NCBI GenBank assembly: GCA_958295905.1 | Contig: OY282382.1 | Coordinates: forward strand, 4,098,887-4,134,909 | DNA from: an uncultured Vicinamibacterales bacterium | Lineage (GTDB): Bacteria; Acidobacteriota; Vicinamibacteria; Vicinamibacterales; UBA8438 | Direction of reading: 5' to 3' | Length of the DNA: 36,023 bases | Part shown: one piece after another, positions 19,712 to 27,443 of the stretch | How the letters are laid out: every line of letters begins with the position of its first letter | How positions within the stretch are numbered: the stretch's first letter is position 1 | Translations under genes and position numbers: made by a program | The notes under the pieces: generated by a model | Database searches by the model: none | What the model saw: the letters and a program-made list of their open reading frames with translations, nothing else | Told to the model about the DNA's origin: nothing

Positions 19712-19720
19712 ACGCACCCG
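19712..19720. repeat. Target site duplication, left
   Basis: ACGCACCCG immediately left of the insertion sequence, identical to 22143-22151 on the right side. A perfect 9-bp duplication fits the IS10/IS50-like subgroups of the IS4 family and marks the exact insertion site. Confidence 0.9.
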
Positions 19721-19747
19721 CTAGCATGGGGTCACAGTTGACACAGG
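19721..19747. repeat. IS terminal inverted repeat, left
   Basis: CTAGCA, five variable bases, TCACAGTTGACAC, A, GG. Compared with the reverse complement of 22116-22142 it matches 21 of 27 positions; the mismatches are the five-base block after CTAGCA and one further base. Confidence 0.9.
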
Positions 19748-19795
19748 TTCCGGCATGCGGGCTGCCCAGCCAACACCAAGCGACTGTCCAGGGGG

Positions 19796-22090
19796 CTACG
19801 GTGCGCGCGCGGCTTGGATGGCGCGCACCATCGTCTGCAACTGGACGCATGCCCGCCACATGACTTGGTTGCCGGGCAACGGGCTTCGTTTCGAGGGGTG
19901 CCAGCCGGCCATGCGCGCCAGCAGCACCACCCAACCGCGGATGTCGGGCGGAAACGGCTTCCCACGCTCGGACGGCGGCTGCAGCCGTTCGGCCCGCACC
20001 ACGGCGCCGATCACCTGCCGCTCGTCCTCGGTCAGCACCTCCCCGGCCGGTGTTTCCGGCGCGTCCCGCGCGTAGCGGTCCAGGTTGCACACCCGCCATG
20101 CCGTGACGGCGTCGAACGCCAGGCACTTGACCAGCGCGTCGGCATCCTGCAGCCGCCGGTCTTCGATCCGCGTCCCGCTCTTGAGGACCCGGAAATACTC
20201 TTCGATCCCCCAGCGGGCCTCATACCAGCCCACGATACGTTCCGCCCATTCCGCCGTCGGCCCCCCCTCGCTCGACAACAGCAGCCACTCCAACGGTTCC
20301 TTCCCCGCCGGCGGCTCGGTCTCCAGAACGCGCACCAGCCACGCCGCCACCGGACCGTCCCCGAGTCGGTCCTGCGGCGGCTGCAGTTCCACCCGCCCGA
20401 TGCTCAGCTCGGTCTCCGCCGTCCGTTGTGACCGCGCCCGCTTCCCGCCCTGCGCGCCGATCCGTACCGCCCGACCCGTCTTGACCGGCGTCTCGAAGTC
20501 CGGCTGCGACGCCAGCGTCCGCAGCATCGTCGCCCGCAACTCCGGGTCCCACACCTCCACCCGCCGCCGCCGGCCCGCGTTCGCCCGCACCACCAGCCCC
20601 GCCTCGTCCGCATGCGCCGCCTGCCACTTCAACAGCCCGTAAATGTCGCTCTCCCGGTCCCCGACCACCACCACCCGCGTCCCGGGACTCGCCCGCCCCA
20701 ACGCCCGGCCCTGATCGAAGCCCCGGAACCAGCGCCGACTCTCCTTCTCAAGTTCCGCCGCCGGTTCCGCTTCCGGCCGCGCCCACGTCTCCAGCCCGCT
20801 CACCCCCAACGCCCGCCGCCCCTCGGTGAACACCACCGCCGCATGCACGAACAGACCCCGCGCGCTGCCCGTCCGCTCCCGAAGCGGTCCCAACCCCGCC
20901 GTGCTCTCCCGCAGACCGGTGTAGTTCAACGTCGTCGTGTCCTGCACCAGCAGTACCGCCGACTCCGGCCGGCAGCGCTCCACCAGCGCCTCCCGATGCG
21001 GTTGCAGGATGTCCTCGCCGGCCACCTTCTTATTGTGCAGGAAACGATACACCGCCTGTTGCTCGGCACTGCCCGGGAAAACCGCCGGCAGCGGCTCCCC
21101 CGGATGCCGCGCCCACGCCGACCCCAACCGCACCAGACGCGACCGCAAACGCCCGTCGGCCATGTCCGACCGCCCGAACTCGCGCCACGCCCAACCCGAC
21201 TCGTCTGCCGCATCAAGCGCCGGAAACGACCCCGGCGCCCGCGACGGCGGCCGACGCAACGTCTCCGCCCAATCCGAGGCCAGACCCCGAAGCCACACCC
21301 CCTTCGGCGCCACCGGCGCCGACGCCCCCGGCGGCAAACCCGACGTCCGGCCCACGCACCGCCAGCCCGCCGCCCGGTAGCTCGTCGCCGGACGGGACGC
21401 CTCCACGCACGTCTCCACCAACACCGGCCGAACCCCGTGCCGCGCTTCCCAGTCCGACGCCAGACAACTCACCGCCCGCCCCAACACGTGCGAGGCCAAG
21501 TGCGGCACCCGAACCCCGGGCAACAGCAGAAAACGGTCGTTGGAAACCACCTCCCCGATGTGAAACCCCCGCGTGCGGTCGTCCCAACCCAGATGCGCGT
21601 CGCGGGGCCCCAACCGCATCGGCGCCGACACGAAGCTCAGAACGCCCAGCACCCCCGACGACGCTTCCAGCACATACGTCAGACGGCACCCCGGCGCCCG
21701 CCCACGACCCCGCGGATGGCACGCCGCCAGCAGATGACCGCACAACCGGCCCTCCGCCGCCGTTTCCGCCACCCGAACATCGACCGCCCCCAACGACGAC
21801 AAGCTGCCGCAGAATTCCGTCAGCGGCAACCGCGACCCGCACGCCGACGGATCGCAACCACGACGCGGCGGACCCGATTGCGCGGGCGGCAGCCCCAACC
21901 CCAACCCCGCCGCCAGCTCCGGCAGCGCCTTGCGCGCCGAGGCCGTGCACAACGCCCCCCGCGGGTTGCGCCACCCGTCCCGCTCGCACAGCTCACGCCC
22001 CAGCGCAGACCGCGACAGTTCCCCGTCCCCCAACGCCCCGCGCAACCACTCCACCGTCTCCGGCTGCAAAACCCGCAGACCAATTCGCAT
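19796..22090 (-). CDS. IS4/Tn5-like transposase with N-terminal DruA-like domain
   Basis: 764-aa transposase, much longer than the roughly 480 aa of Tn5 transposase. Residues about 1-280 resemble DUF4338, the DruA domain first named in Druantia anti-phage systems: LGWDDRTRGFHIGEVVSNDR (167-186), FLLLPGVRVPHLASHVLG (187-204) and the cysteine-containing VLVETCVEASRPATSYRAAG (223-242). A Tn5-type N-terminal DNA-binding region follows (about 300-350, WAWREFGRSDMADGRLRSRL), then the RNase H-like catalytic core: D384 in VQDTTTLNY, D478 in VGDRESDIY, and the YREK signature Y623, R626, E630, K637. All catalytic residues are present, so it is predicted active. The DruA part may help target or donor-end recognition, but this is inference. 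No resistance or cargo gene is present. Confidence 0.9.
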   Translation of the reverse strand: MRIGLRVLQPETVEWLRGALGDGELSRSALGRELCERDGWRNPRGALCTASARKALPELAAGLGLGLPPAQSGPPRRGCDPSACGSRLPLTEFCGSLSSLGAVDVRVAETAAEGRLCGHLLAACHPRGRGRAPGCRLTYVLEASSGVLGVLSFVSAPMRLGPRDAHLGWDDRTRGFHIGEVVSNDRFLLLPGVRVPHLASHVLGRAVSCLASDWEARHGVRPVLVETCVEASRPATSYRAAGWRCVGRTSGLPPGASAPVAPKGVWLRGLASDWAETLRRPPSRAPGSFPALDAADESGWAWREFGRSDMADGRLRSRLVRLGSAWARHPGEPLPAVFPGSAEQQAVYRFLHNKKVAGEDILQPHREALVERCRPESAVLLVQDTTTLNYTGLRESTAGLGPLRERTGSARGLFVHAAVVFTEGRRALGVSGLETWARPEAEPAAELEKESRRWFRGFDQGRALGRASPGTRVVVVGDRESDIYGLLKWQAAHADEAGLVVRANAGRRRRVEVWDPELRATMLRTLASQPDFETPVKTGRAVRIGAQGGKRARSQRTAETELSIGRVELQPPQDRLGDGPVAAWLVRVLETEPPAGKEPLEWLLLSSEGGPTAEWAERIVGWYEARWGIEEYFRVLKSGTRIEDRRLQDADALVKCLAFDAVTAWRVCNLDRYARDAPETPAGEVLTEDERQVIGAVVRAERLQPPSERGKPFPPDIRGWVVLLARMAGWHPSKRSPLPGNQVMWRACVQLQTMVRAIQAARAP

Positions 22091-22115
22091 GCATCCGTTC
22101 TACACGGAACCTCTG

Positions 22116-22142
22116 CCGGTGTCAACTGTGATTGAGTGCTAG
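22116..22142. repeat. IS terminal inverted repeat, right
   Basis: The reverse complement reads CTAGCA, CTCAA, TCACAGTTGACAC, C, GG, pairing with the left end at 19721-19747. It lies 26 bp upstream of the transposase start. Confidence 0.9.
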
Positions 22143-22151
22143 ACGCACCCG
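22143..22151. repeat. Target site duplication, right
   Basis: ACGCACCCG immediately right of the insertion sequence, identical to 19712-19720. It lies 15 bp before the TATAAT hexamer of the sigma-factor gene. Confidence 0.9.
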
Positions 22152-22166
22152 TGCGCCGCCCTGTAA

Positions 22167-22172
22167 TATAAT
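22167..22172 (+). promoter_or_regulatory. Possible -10 element of the sigma-factor gene
   Basis: A perfect TATAAT lies 15 bp from the IS target duplication. No good -35 hexamer is seen at 16-18 bp upstream, either in the present sequence or in the reconstructed pre-insertion sequence. An extended or activator-dependent promoter, or chance, are alternatives. If used, translation must start downstream of the ATG at 22171, which overlaps it. Confidence 0.35.
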
Positions 22173-22185
22173 GCCGGTCGTGGAG

Positions 22186-22911
22186 ATGGTGGCGAACTCG
22201 CCTGTGGACAACGGCACTTCGCGTCGAGCCGCGCGGTATCCGCGGGACGCGGAAGCGACGGGCGGTGGCCGGCACACCGCGGTCGAAACCAAGCTTGCGG
22301 GCCAAGTGAAGCACCTGCTCGCGGGCGGACGCCGCGAAGAAGCGGCGGAACGGTTCGGAGAGATCGTCGATCGACAGCAGCGCCGGGCGGCCCGCATCGC
22401 CTATTATTACCTCCGCGACCCGGCCGAAGTGGACGAGGTCGTTCAGGATGCGTTCCTCAAGGCGTTCACGCACCTGCCGTCGTTTCGCGAGGATCTGTTC
22501 TTCGAGTTGTGGTTCACGCGCATCCTCGTCAATGCCTGTCTCGATCGATTGAAGGCGCGCGGGCGCCGGGCGCGCTGGATGGTGCCTCCGGAGACCCGAG
22601 AGGGGCTGCTCCCGGACGGACCGCCGAGCCGCGAACCGTCACCGGAAGCAGTGCTGCTGGCCAAGGAACAGCGGGCACGGCTGGAAGTGGCCATCGATCG
22701 GCTTCCGGTCCGCCAACGCACGGCCATGATCCTGAGCCATCTCGAAGGGCGGCCGGCACGGGAAGTCAGCGCCATCATGGGGCTCAACGAATCGACGGTG
22801 CGCGTGCATCTGTTCCGAGCGGTACGGAAGCTGCGGGACGCGCTCGACCGCGAGAGCTGGATTGGCCGCAAGGTTGCCGCGCCCGGCCGGCCGGCAAACG
22901 GCGGCCGGTGA
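22186..22911 (+). CDS. ECF-type RNA polymerase sigma factor
   Basis: Alternative sigma factor of the extracytoplasmic-function group, about 241 aa. Region 2 lies at about 65-135, including ARIAYYYLRDPAEVDEVVQD, AFLKAFTHLPSF and ILVNACLDRLKARGRR. Region 4 lies at about 170-225, with IDRLPVRQRTAMILSHLEGR and a helix-turn-helix VSAIMGLNESTVRVHLFRAV. The N-terminal 45-50 residues before region 2 are poorly conserved. The start is uncertain: ATG 22186 has GGAG directly abutting it, GTG 22189 would give 3-nt spacing, and ATG 22171 overlaps a TATAAT. The next gene, 60 bp on, looks like its anti-sigma factor. The IS insertion lies just upstream and may alter its expression. Confidence 0.9.
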   Translation: MVANSPVDNGTSRRAARYPRDAEATGGGRHTAVETKLAGQVKHLLAGGRREEAAERFGEIVDRQQRRAARIAYYYLRDPAEVDEVVQDAFLKAFTHLPSFREDLFFELWFTRILVNACLDRLKARGRRARWMVPPETREGLLPDGPPSREPSPEAVLLAKEQRARLEVAIDRLPVRQRTAMILSHLEGRPAREVSAIMGLNESTVRVHLFRAVRKLRDALDRESWIGRKVAAPGRPANGGR

Positions 22912-22971
22912 ACGGGGCTGTCCCCGGCAAGCCCGGAAGAAGTCGAGCCGCGTTGCCTTGAGCCGAGAAGA

Positions 22972-23703
22972 ATGACTGCGCTCCTGCGAAGCTGGCGGCT
23001 CTGCATTCGCCGGCGCCATCCCTCGCGGAACCGTCTGCTGGAGGTGGTGTTCGGTCAAGCTGAAACCGCAACCGCGGTCTCGACGGCACGGCACCTGCGC
23101 CGGTGCGCCCGGTGCCAGCATCGCGCCGGCGACATGCGGGCGTTTCTCGACACCCTCGCGGACGCCGCCGGCGCCCCCTTCGACGAGCTCTTCCCCCCCG
23201 CCCGGCTCCAGGCTCAACGAACGCGCATCGACCATCGACTGGCGCAGGCGATCGGGAAGGTCGAGCCGGCCCGGGTGCTTGCGTTCCCGTTCCGGCGCAT
23301 GCCGGCGCACCGGACCGACCGTCGTCCCGGCCGATGGACCCTGGCCGCCACCGCGGCCGGACTGGTCCTGGGAATGGTCACGGGGCAGCTCCTGCACTTT
23401 CACAGGTATCCGGCACCCGCGCCGGCGGTAGACGGCGGCGTGGCCTTCCAGGCCGGTGCCGAACCGCGTGCGGAAGGCGGCAGCGGAACGCTCGACATGA
23501 CCGGCACCGTCGAGCTTCCCCCCGCGTCGACCGGCGCGGCCGCCCCGGCCCCGCTCACGCTGAGCGAGTTCGAGCAGGTCATGGCCGAGGCGCCGTTTTT
23601 CGATACCCTCGACATCGCCCTGATCGGTCTTCCCGTGACGGAGCTCGAATCCATCGACGCGCTGACGCCGCACGTGAGCGACCTCGCCACCGCCACCCGA
23701 TGA
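22972..23703 (+). CDS. Probable membrane anti-sigma factor
   Basis: 243-aa protein with an N-terminal cytoplasmic part carrying a zinc-finger-like HxxxCxxC motif (H41, C45, C48 in ARHLRRCARCQH), one membrane segment at about 121-142 (TLAATAAGLVLGMVTGQLLHF) and a low-complexity Ala/Pro/Gly-rich extracytoplasmic part. It ends in a conserved-looking tail rich in acidic and hydrophobic residues. This layout is that of ZAS-type anti-sigma factors, and it follows an ECF sigma gene directly on the same strand. It would hold the sigma factor at the membrane until a signal releases it. Overall sequence similarity to a named family was not recognised, so the call rests on motif and context. Confidence 0.72.
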   Translation: MTALLRSWRLCIRRRHPSRNRLLEVVFGQAETATAVSTARHLRRCARCQHRAGDMRAFLDTLADAAGAPFDELFPPARLQAQRTRIDHRLAQAIGKVEPARVLAFPFRRMPAHRTDRRPGRWTLAATAAGLVLGMVTGQLLHFHRYPAPAPAVDGGVAFQAGAEPRAEGGSGTLDMTGTVELPPASTGAAAPAPLTLSEFEQVMAEAPFFDTLDIALIGLPVTELESIDALTPHVSDLATATR

Positions 23704-23788
23704 GCCGCAACCCCGCGCCCGAGGGCCGGAATCCCGCGCCGCGGCGGGCGCAGCCCCCGCGCCGGAAAGAGACCGCGTCAAGCTCGCC

Positions 23789-25018
23789 ATGATCGAAGCA
23801 GCGCAGGCGGTCCGGATGTTCCGCAAGGGACTGGCGTTGAAGAACGAGGTCGCGGGCGAGCTGGCCGCCCATTACCACAGCGCGCTGGTGGACGAGGTGC
23901 GGGCCGCCAACTACCAGCGGAAGATGGGACGCCTGCATCTGTACCTGGCGGGCGAGTTCGGTTTCTGCTACGGCGTCGACCGGGCGGTCGACTACGCGTA
24001 CCAGACCGTCCGACGGTTCCCGGAACGCTCCATCTATCTGACGGGCGAGATCATCCACAACCCGCGGGTCAACGATCGGTTGCGCGACGCGGGCATCCGT
24101 TTTCTGAGCGACCCCGGCGGGGATGAACGCGCCCTCGGGCCGGACGACGTCGTCATCCTCCCGGCTTTCGGCGTCGCCGTCTCGATGCTGTCGCGCCTGC
24201 AGAGGCAGGGTTGCACGCTGGTCGACACGACGTGCGGATCGGTCCTCAACGTCTGGAAGAACGTGCGCAAGTATGCGCGGGACGGGTTCACCGCGGTTAT
24301 CCACGGCAAGGTGAAGCACGAAGAAACCGTGGCTACCGCCTCGCAAGCCCTGGAGTACCCCGGCGGGCGGTCCCTCGTCGTACTCGATCGGACGGAAACG
24401 GAGATCGTGTGCGACTTCATCCGGCGCGGCGGCGACTCGTCCGCCTTCCTGGCGAAGTTCGCGGGGGCGGTGTCACCCGGCTTCGACCCCGACCGCGACC
24501 TGCAGCGGGTCGGCCTGGCCAACCAGACCACCATGCTGATGTCCGAATCTCTCGCCATCGGCGAGATGATTCATCGGGCCATGATCGACCGATACGGGGA
24601 CGACGACATCGAGCTCGATCGGCACTACCGGGCGTTCGACACCATTTGCAGCGCCACGCAGGACCGGCAGGACGCCATCAAGACCCTGCTCTCGGAGCAG
24701 AGCCTCGACCTGATGCTCGTCATCGGCGGCCACAACAGCAGCAACACGCGGAACCTGGCCCGATTGGCCGCTCGTCGCGTCCCGACCTATCACATCGCCA
24801 ACGCGGGCGATCTGGTTTCGAGGCGCGAAGTTCGACACCGTGCGGTGGACGCCGAGCCGCAGCCGACCCCGGCCGCGGAAACGCGGAGCCTCGACTGGCT
24901 TCCCGACCTGCCGGTCGTCAACGTCGGTCTGACCGCCGGCGCCTCGACGCCGGACTCGGCGGTCGGCCAGGTCATCGAGCGGCTCGGGACCCTCGCGGAC
25001 GACCGACGGGACGAGTAA
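23789..25018 (+). CDS. ispH: 4-hydroxy-3-methylbut-2-enyl diphosphate reductase, cyanobacterial/plant type
   Basis: Last enzyme of the MEP isoprenoid pathway, a 4Fe-4S protein that reduces HMBPP to IPP and DMAPP; 409 aa. The three cluster cysteines are C60 (EFGFCYGVDRAV), C149 (VDTTCGSVLNVW) and C287 (FDTICSATQDRQ). Active-site regions GEIIHNPRVN, IHGKVKHEET and GGHNSSNT, and the C-terminal TAGASTPDSAV, are intact. The N-terminal extension of about 50 residues before the first cysteine and the overall length are those of cyanobacterial and plastid enzymes; the E. coli type is about 316 aa. It follows the sigma/anti-sigma genes with 85 bp between; co-transcription is possible. No strong ribosome site is seen. 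Confidence 0.93.
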   Translation: MIEAAQAVRMFRKGLALKNEVAGELAAHYHSALVDEVRAANYQRKMGRLHLYLAGEFGFCYGVDRAVDYAYQTVRRFPERSIYLTGEIIHNPRVNDRLRDAGIRFLSDPGGDERALGPDDVVILPAFGVAVSMLSRLQRQGCTLVDTTCGSVLNVWKNVRKYARDGFTAVIHGKVKHEETVATASQALEYPGGRSLVVLDRTETEIVCDFIRRGGDSSAFLAKFAGAVSPGFDPDRDLQRVGLANQTTMLMSESLAIGEMIHRAMIDRYGDDDIELDRHYRAFDTICSATQDRQDAIKTLLSEQSLDLMLVIGGHNSSNTRNLARLAARRVPTYHIANAGDLVSRREVRHRAVDAEPQPTPAAETRSLDWLPDLPVVNVGLTAGASTPDSAVGQVIERLGTLADDRRDE

Positions 25019-25083
25019 ACGATTCCCGTTTTCCGACAGTATTGGATTGCCAGAACGCGGTCCGTTCCACTGGAGGACGCTCG

Positions 25084-25536
25084 ATGCGCTGGTTGGGTAG
25101 TGTCTTGGCCGTTCTTGTCGTGGCCGGCGCTTTCGCGCCGCTCGAGGCCGTCGCGCAGAGTCGGCGGCCGCATCAGTGGTGGCAATCCCGGGAAGTGACG
25201 GCACTGCTCGAGCTGGGCGGGGACCAAGCCGCCAATCTGGACCGGATCTATCGTCTCACGCTGCCCAAGATGCACGAGTCCTACCACCGCCTGAACGCCG
25301 AGGAACGCATGTTGTCGCAGATGATCGCCAACATGCAGGTGGAAGAAATCGACATCACCCGTCAGATCGACCGCGTCGAAGCGGCGCGGAGCGAGCTCAG
25401 CAAGACCCGGACCCTGATGGTCTTCCGCATGTACCGCGTTCTGGATCCGACTCAACGTTCGGCGCTCAAGGAATGGATGGACCTGAAGAAACCGGACAAC
25501 GAACGCTCCGGGCGTTCCCGGAACCGGTGCGGCTGA
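25084..25536 (+). CDS. Spy/CpxP-like periplasmic protein
   Basis: 150-aa protein with a signal peptide (about residues 1-25, hydrophobic core GSVLAVLVVAGAFAPL, likely cut after AVAQ) followed by an all-helical region. It resembles Spy/CpxP/heavy-metal-sensor small periplasmic proteins: an N-terminal helix (REVTALLELGGDQAANLDRI), a long helix rich in charged residues, and a third with TRTLMVFRMYRVLDPTQRSA, the DPTQ part being a variant of the LTxxQ motif. A strong GGAGG site lies 7 nt before the ATG. It stands 211 bp before the tolC-macAB genes on the same strand, which suggests an envelope-stress link. The family call is moderately secure and function is inferred. Confidence 0.72.
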   Translation: MRWLGSVLAVLVVAGAFAPLEAVAQSRRPHQWWQSREVTALLELGGDQAANLDRIYRLTLPKMHESYHRLNAEERMLSQMIANMQVEEIDITRQIDRVEAARSELSKTRTLMVFRMYRVLDPTQRSALKEWMDLKKPDNERSGRSRNRCG

Positions 25537-25747
25537 CGCCCCCGGCCAACGTCGGCGTTGCTCCGGACCTCCTCATCGTCTTCCCGCAAGCGTCCGCATC
25601 TCTCCCGTGGCGGGAAGCGCAGAGGGGGAAGATTCGGGCGGTCAGGCGAGTCTACCTACACGAGAACACGACGCGAACATCGGAGTGCGCCGGCCGCCTG
25701 TGCCGCCGGAACCGCAGTCCGGCGAACCGCGAAGGAGCAGTAGCGAC
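25537..25747. other. Spacer between the Spy-like gene and the export operon
   Basis: A 211-bp stretch without a recognised gene. An open frame runs in phase into the TolC-like gene from 25607, but the signal peptide starting at 25748 shows the true start. No clear terminator or promoter was identified. Confidence 0.5.
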
Positions 25748-27379
25748 ATGCGGAGTGTCCCGTCCCGTGCAATCGGCGCCACCGCGCTCGCGGTGCTCGT
25801 GGGTCTGGCGGCTACCGCCCGAGCACAGCCCTCCCCCGCCGGGCAATTCGACGATCTGATCGCCCAGGCCCGCAGCCGCCTGGCCACGATGCAGGCCCCC
25901 GGCACCGGGCCGCGGATAGAGCTGACGCTGGATGACGCGATCGCCCGCGCGCTCGAGCGCAATCTCGATCTGGCCGTCCAACGGCTGAACCCGCAGGTAT
26001 TCGATCTCACCCTGGCCCAGCAGCTCGCCGCGTACCGCCCCACGTTCGATACCGCATTCTCCAACAATTCGCGCACGAACCCATCCTCCACGCAGCTCGA
26101 CGGCGGCGAATCGGTCGTCAGCGACATCGTGACCCTGAATACCGGCGTGAGTCAGGCCGTCGGCTGGGGCGGCGGCAGCTACCAGCTCAACTTCAACAAC
26201 AACCGTGCGGCGACGACGAATTTCTTCTCCAGCTTCAACCCCAGCTATCGCTCGAACTTCCAGGCCTCCTATACGCAGCCGTTGCTCCGGGGATTCCGGA
26301 TCGATCCGACCCGGCAGCAGATTCAGGTCACCCGGATCAACCGCGACATCGCCGACATCGACCTGCGCCAGACGATCACCAATACGGTGTCGGCGGTCAG
26401 GGACGCCTATTGGGAGCTCGTCTACGCGACACAGACGGTGGCGGTGCAACAGCAGGCCCTCGAGCTCGCGGAGGCGCTCGTCCGCGACAACGAGGCCCGG
26501 GTCGAGATCGGCACCCTGGCGCCGATCGACGTGGTCCAGGCCCTTTCGGAGGCGGCGGCCCGCCGGCAGACGCTCGCGCAGGCCGAGCAGGCGCTGGCGA
26601 CGGCCGAGCTGGCCTTGAAGCAACTGATCGTCGGCGGCACCAACGACGAGTATTGGCGGGTATCGCTGAACCCCATCGATCTCCCGACCCTCGATCTGGC
26701 GCCGATCGACCTCGAAGAGACCATCCGCAGGGCTCTCGAGGAACGAACCGACCTCGAGCGATCGCGCCGCCAGCTCGACATCAACGAAGTGAATCTCTCG
26801 TCGATGCGCAACCAGAGGCTGCCCTCGCTCGACCTCACGGGCAGCTACCAGTTGCAGGGGCAGGGCGGGACGCGTTTCGTGCGCTCGGGACTCGGCGGCA
26901 CGGTGCTGACGGAGGTGCCGGGCGGCATCAACGATGCGTTCGACCAGTTGGTCGACGCCGACTACCCGGTGTGGACGGTGCAGCTCGACGTGAGCTATCC
27001 GATCGGCCCGAGCGCGGCCGACGCCGCCTACGCGCGGGCGCAGTTGCAGACCCAGCAGGTCCAGGCGCAGCTACGGCAACTGGAGCTCCAGGTCGCCACC
27101 GAGGTCACCAACGCGGTCATCCAGATCCGGGCGATCTCCCGGCGCATCGAGGCCGCCACCGCCGCCCGCGAACTCGCCGAGGAACAACTGGCGGCCGAGC
27201 AGAGCCGCTTCGAAGCGGGATTGTCGACCAATTTCTTCGTGGTCCAGGCGCAACGGGACCTCTCCGCCGCCCAGGACACGGAGCTGCGCGCCATCCTCGA
27301 TCAGCAGAAGGCGCTCATCGAGCTCGATCGCGTACAACGCACGTCGCTGTCGCAAGCCGGAATTCAGATCGTGCAGTAG
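25748..27379 (+). CDS. TolC-family outer membrane efflux protein
   Basis: Outer-membrane channel component of a tripartite exporter, 543 aa. A signal peptide (residues 1-26, core ALAVLVGLAATARA) is followed by two OEP repeats. The first (about 55-290) begins LTLDDAIARALERNLDLAVQ and contains the conserved QPLLRGF segment; the second (about 330-540) contains LPSLDLTGSYQL and the long coiled-coil helices around ARELAEEQLAAEQSRFEAGL. The ATG at 25748 has GGAG about 12 nt upstream and is followed at once by the signal peptide. It is the first of four same-strand genes coding for channel, adaptor, ATPase and permease, so a complete MacAB-TolC-like system is encoded here. Confidence 0.92.
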   Translation: MRSVPSRAIGATALAVLVGLAATARAQPSPAGQFDDLIAQARSRLATMQAPGTGPRIELTLDDAIARALERNLDLAVQRLNPQVFDLTLAQQLAAYRPTFDTAFSNNSRTNPSSTQLDGGESVVSDIVTLNTGVSQAVGWGGGSYQLNFNNNRAATTNFFSSFNPSYRSNFQASYTQPLLRGFRIDPTRQQIQVTRINRDIADIDLRQTITNTVSAVRDAYWELVYATQTVAVQQQALELAEALVRDNEARVEIGTLAPIDVVQALSEAAARRQTLAQAEQALATAELALKQLIVGGTNDEYWRVSLNPIDLPTLDLAPIDLEETIRRALEERTDLERSRRQLDINEVNLSSMRNQRLPSLDLTGSYQLQGQGGTRFVRSGLGGTVLTEVPGGINDAFDQLVDADYPVWTVQLDVSYPIGPSAADAAYARAQLQTQQVQAQLRQLELQVATEVTNAVIQIRAISRRIEAATAARELAEEQLAAEQSRFEAGLSTNFFVVQAQRDLSAAQDTELRAILDQQKALIELDRVQRTSLSQAGIQIVQ

Positions 27380-27443
27380 CCGCCGCGAGCCGGGCCGCCG
27401 GAGGTTCCTGATCGACACGCACATGCATCGAGGACCGAGCCCC

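Larger units (their letters stand above)
19134..19720. other. Long intergenic region between pckA and the insertion sequence
   Basis: No convincing gene in 587 bp. It holds a predicted pckA promoter on the minus strand (19389-19418), a G-rich run of GGCAGG/GGGCAG repeats (about 19430-19450) and a hairpin at 19586-19606: TGACAGTGCC against GGCAGTCA, two bulged bases, GGG loop. An AT-rich patch with AAAAAA follows the hairpin. It ends in the 9-bp target duplication of the IS. Before the insertion this was the divergent intergenic region between pckA and the sigma-factor gene. Confidence 0.6.
19721..22142 (-). mobile_element. IS4/Tn5-like insertion sequence, complete
   Basis: A 2,422-bp element bounded by inverted repeats starting CTAGCA-N5-TCACAGTTGACAC and flanked by a perfect 9-bp target duplication ACGCACCCG. 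It encodes one minus-strand transposase with a complete DDE/YREK catalytic set, so it appears intact. Fidelity of the target duplication suggests a fairly recent insertion. It sits in the intergenic region between pckA and an ECF sigma factor gene. Confidence 0.93.

Noticed and set aside
19796..22090. A Druantia-type defence system
   Set aside because: The DruA-like domain is fused to a transposase and enclosed by inverted repeats and a target duplication; no other Druantia components (such as a DruE-like helicase) are nearby.
20612..22135. 507-codon plus-strand open frame inside the insertion sequence
   Set aside because: Antisense to the transposase; almost entirely Arg, Pro, Gln and His. 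No second IS gene is supported.
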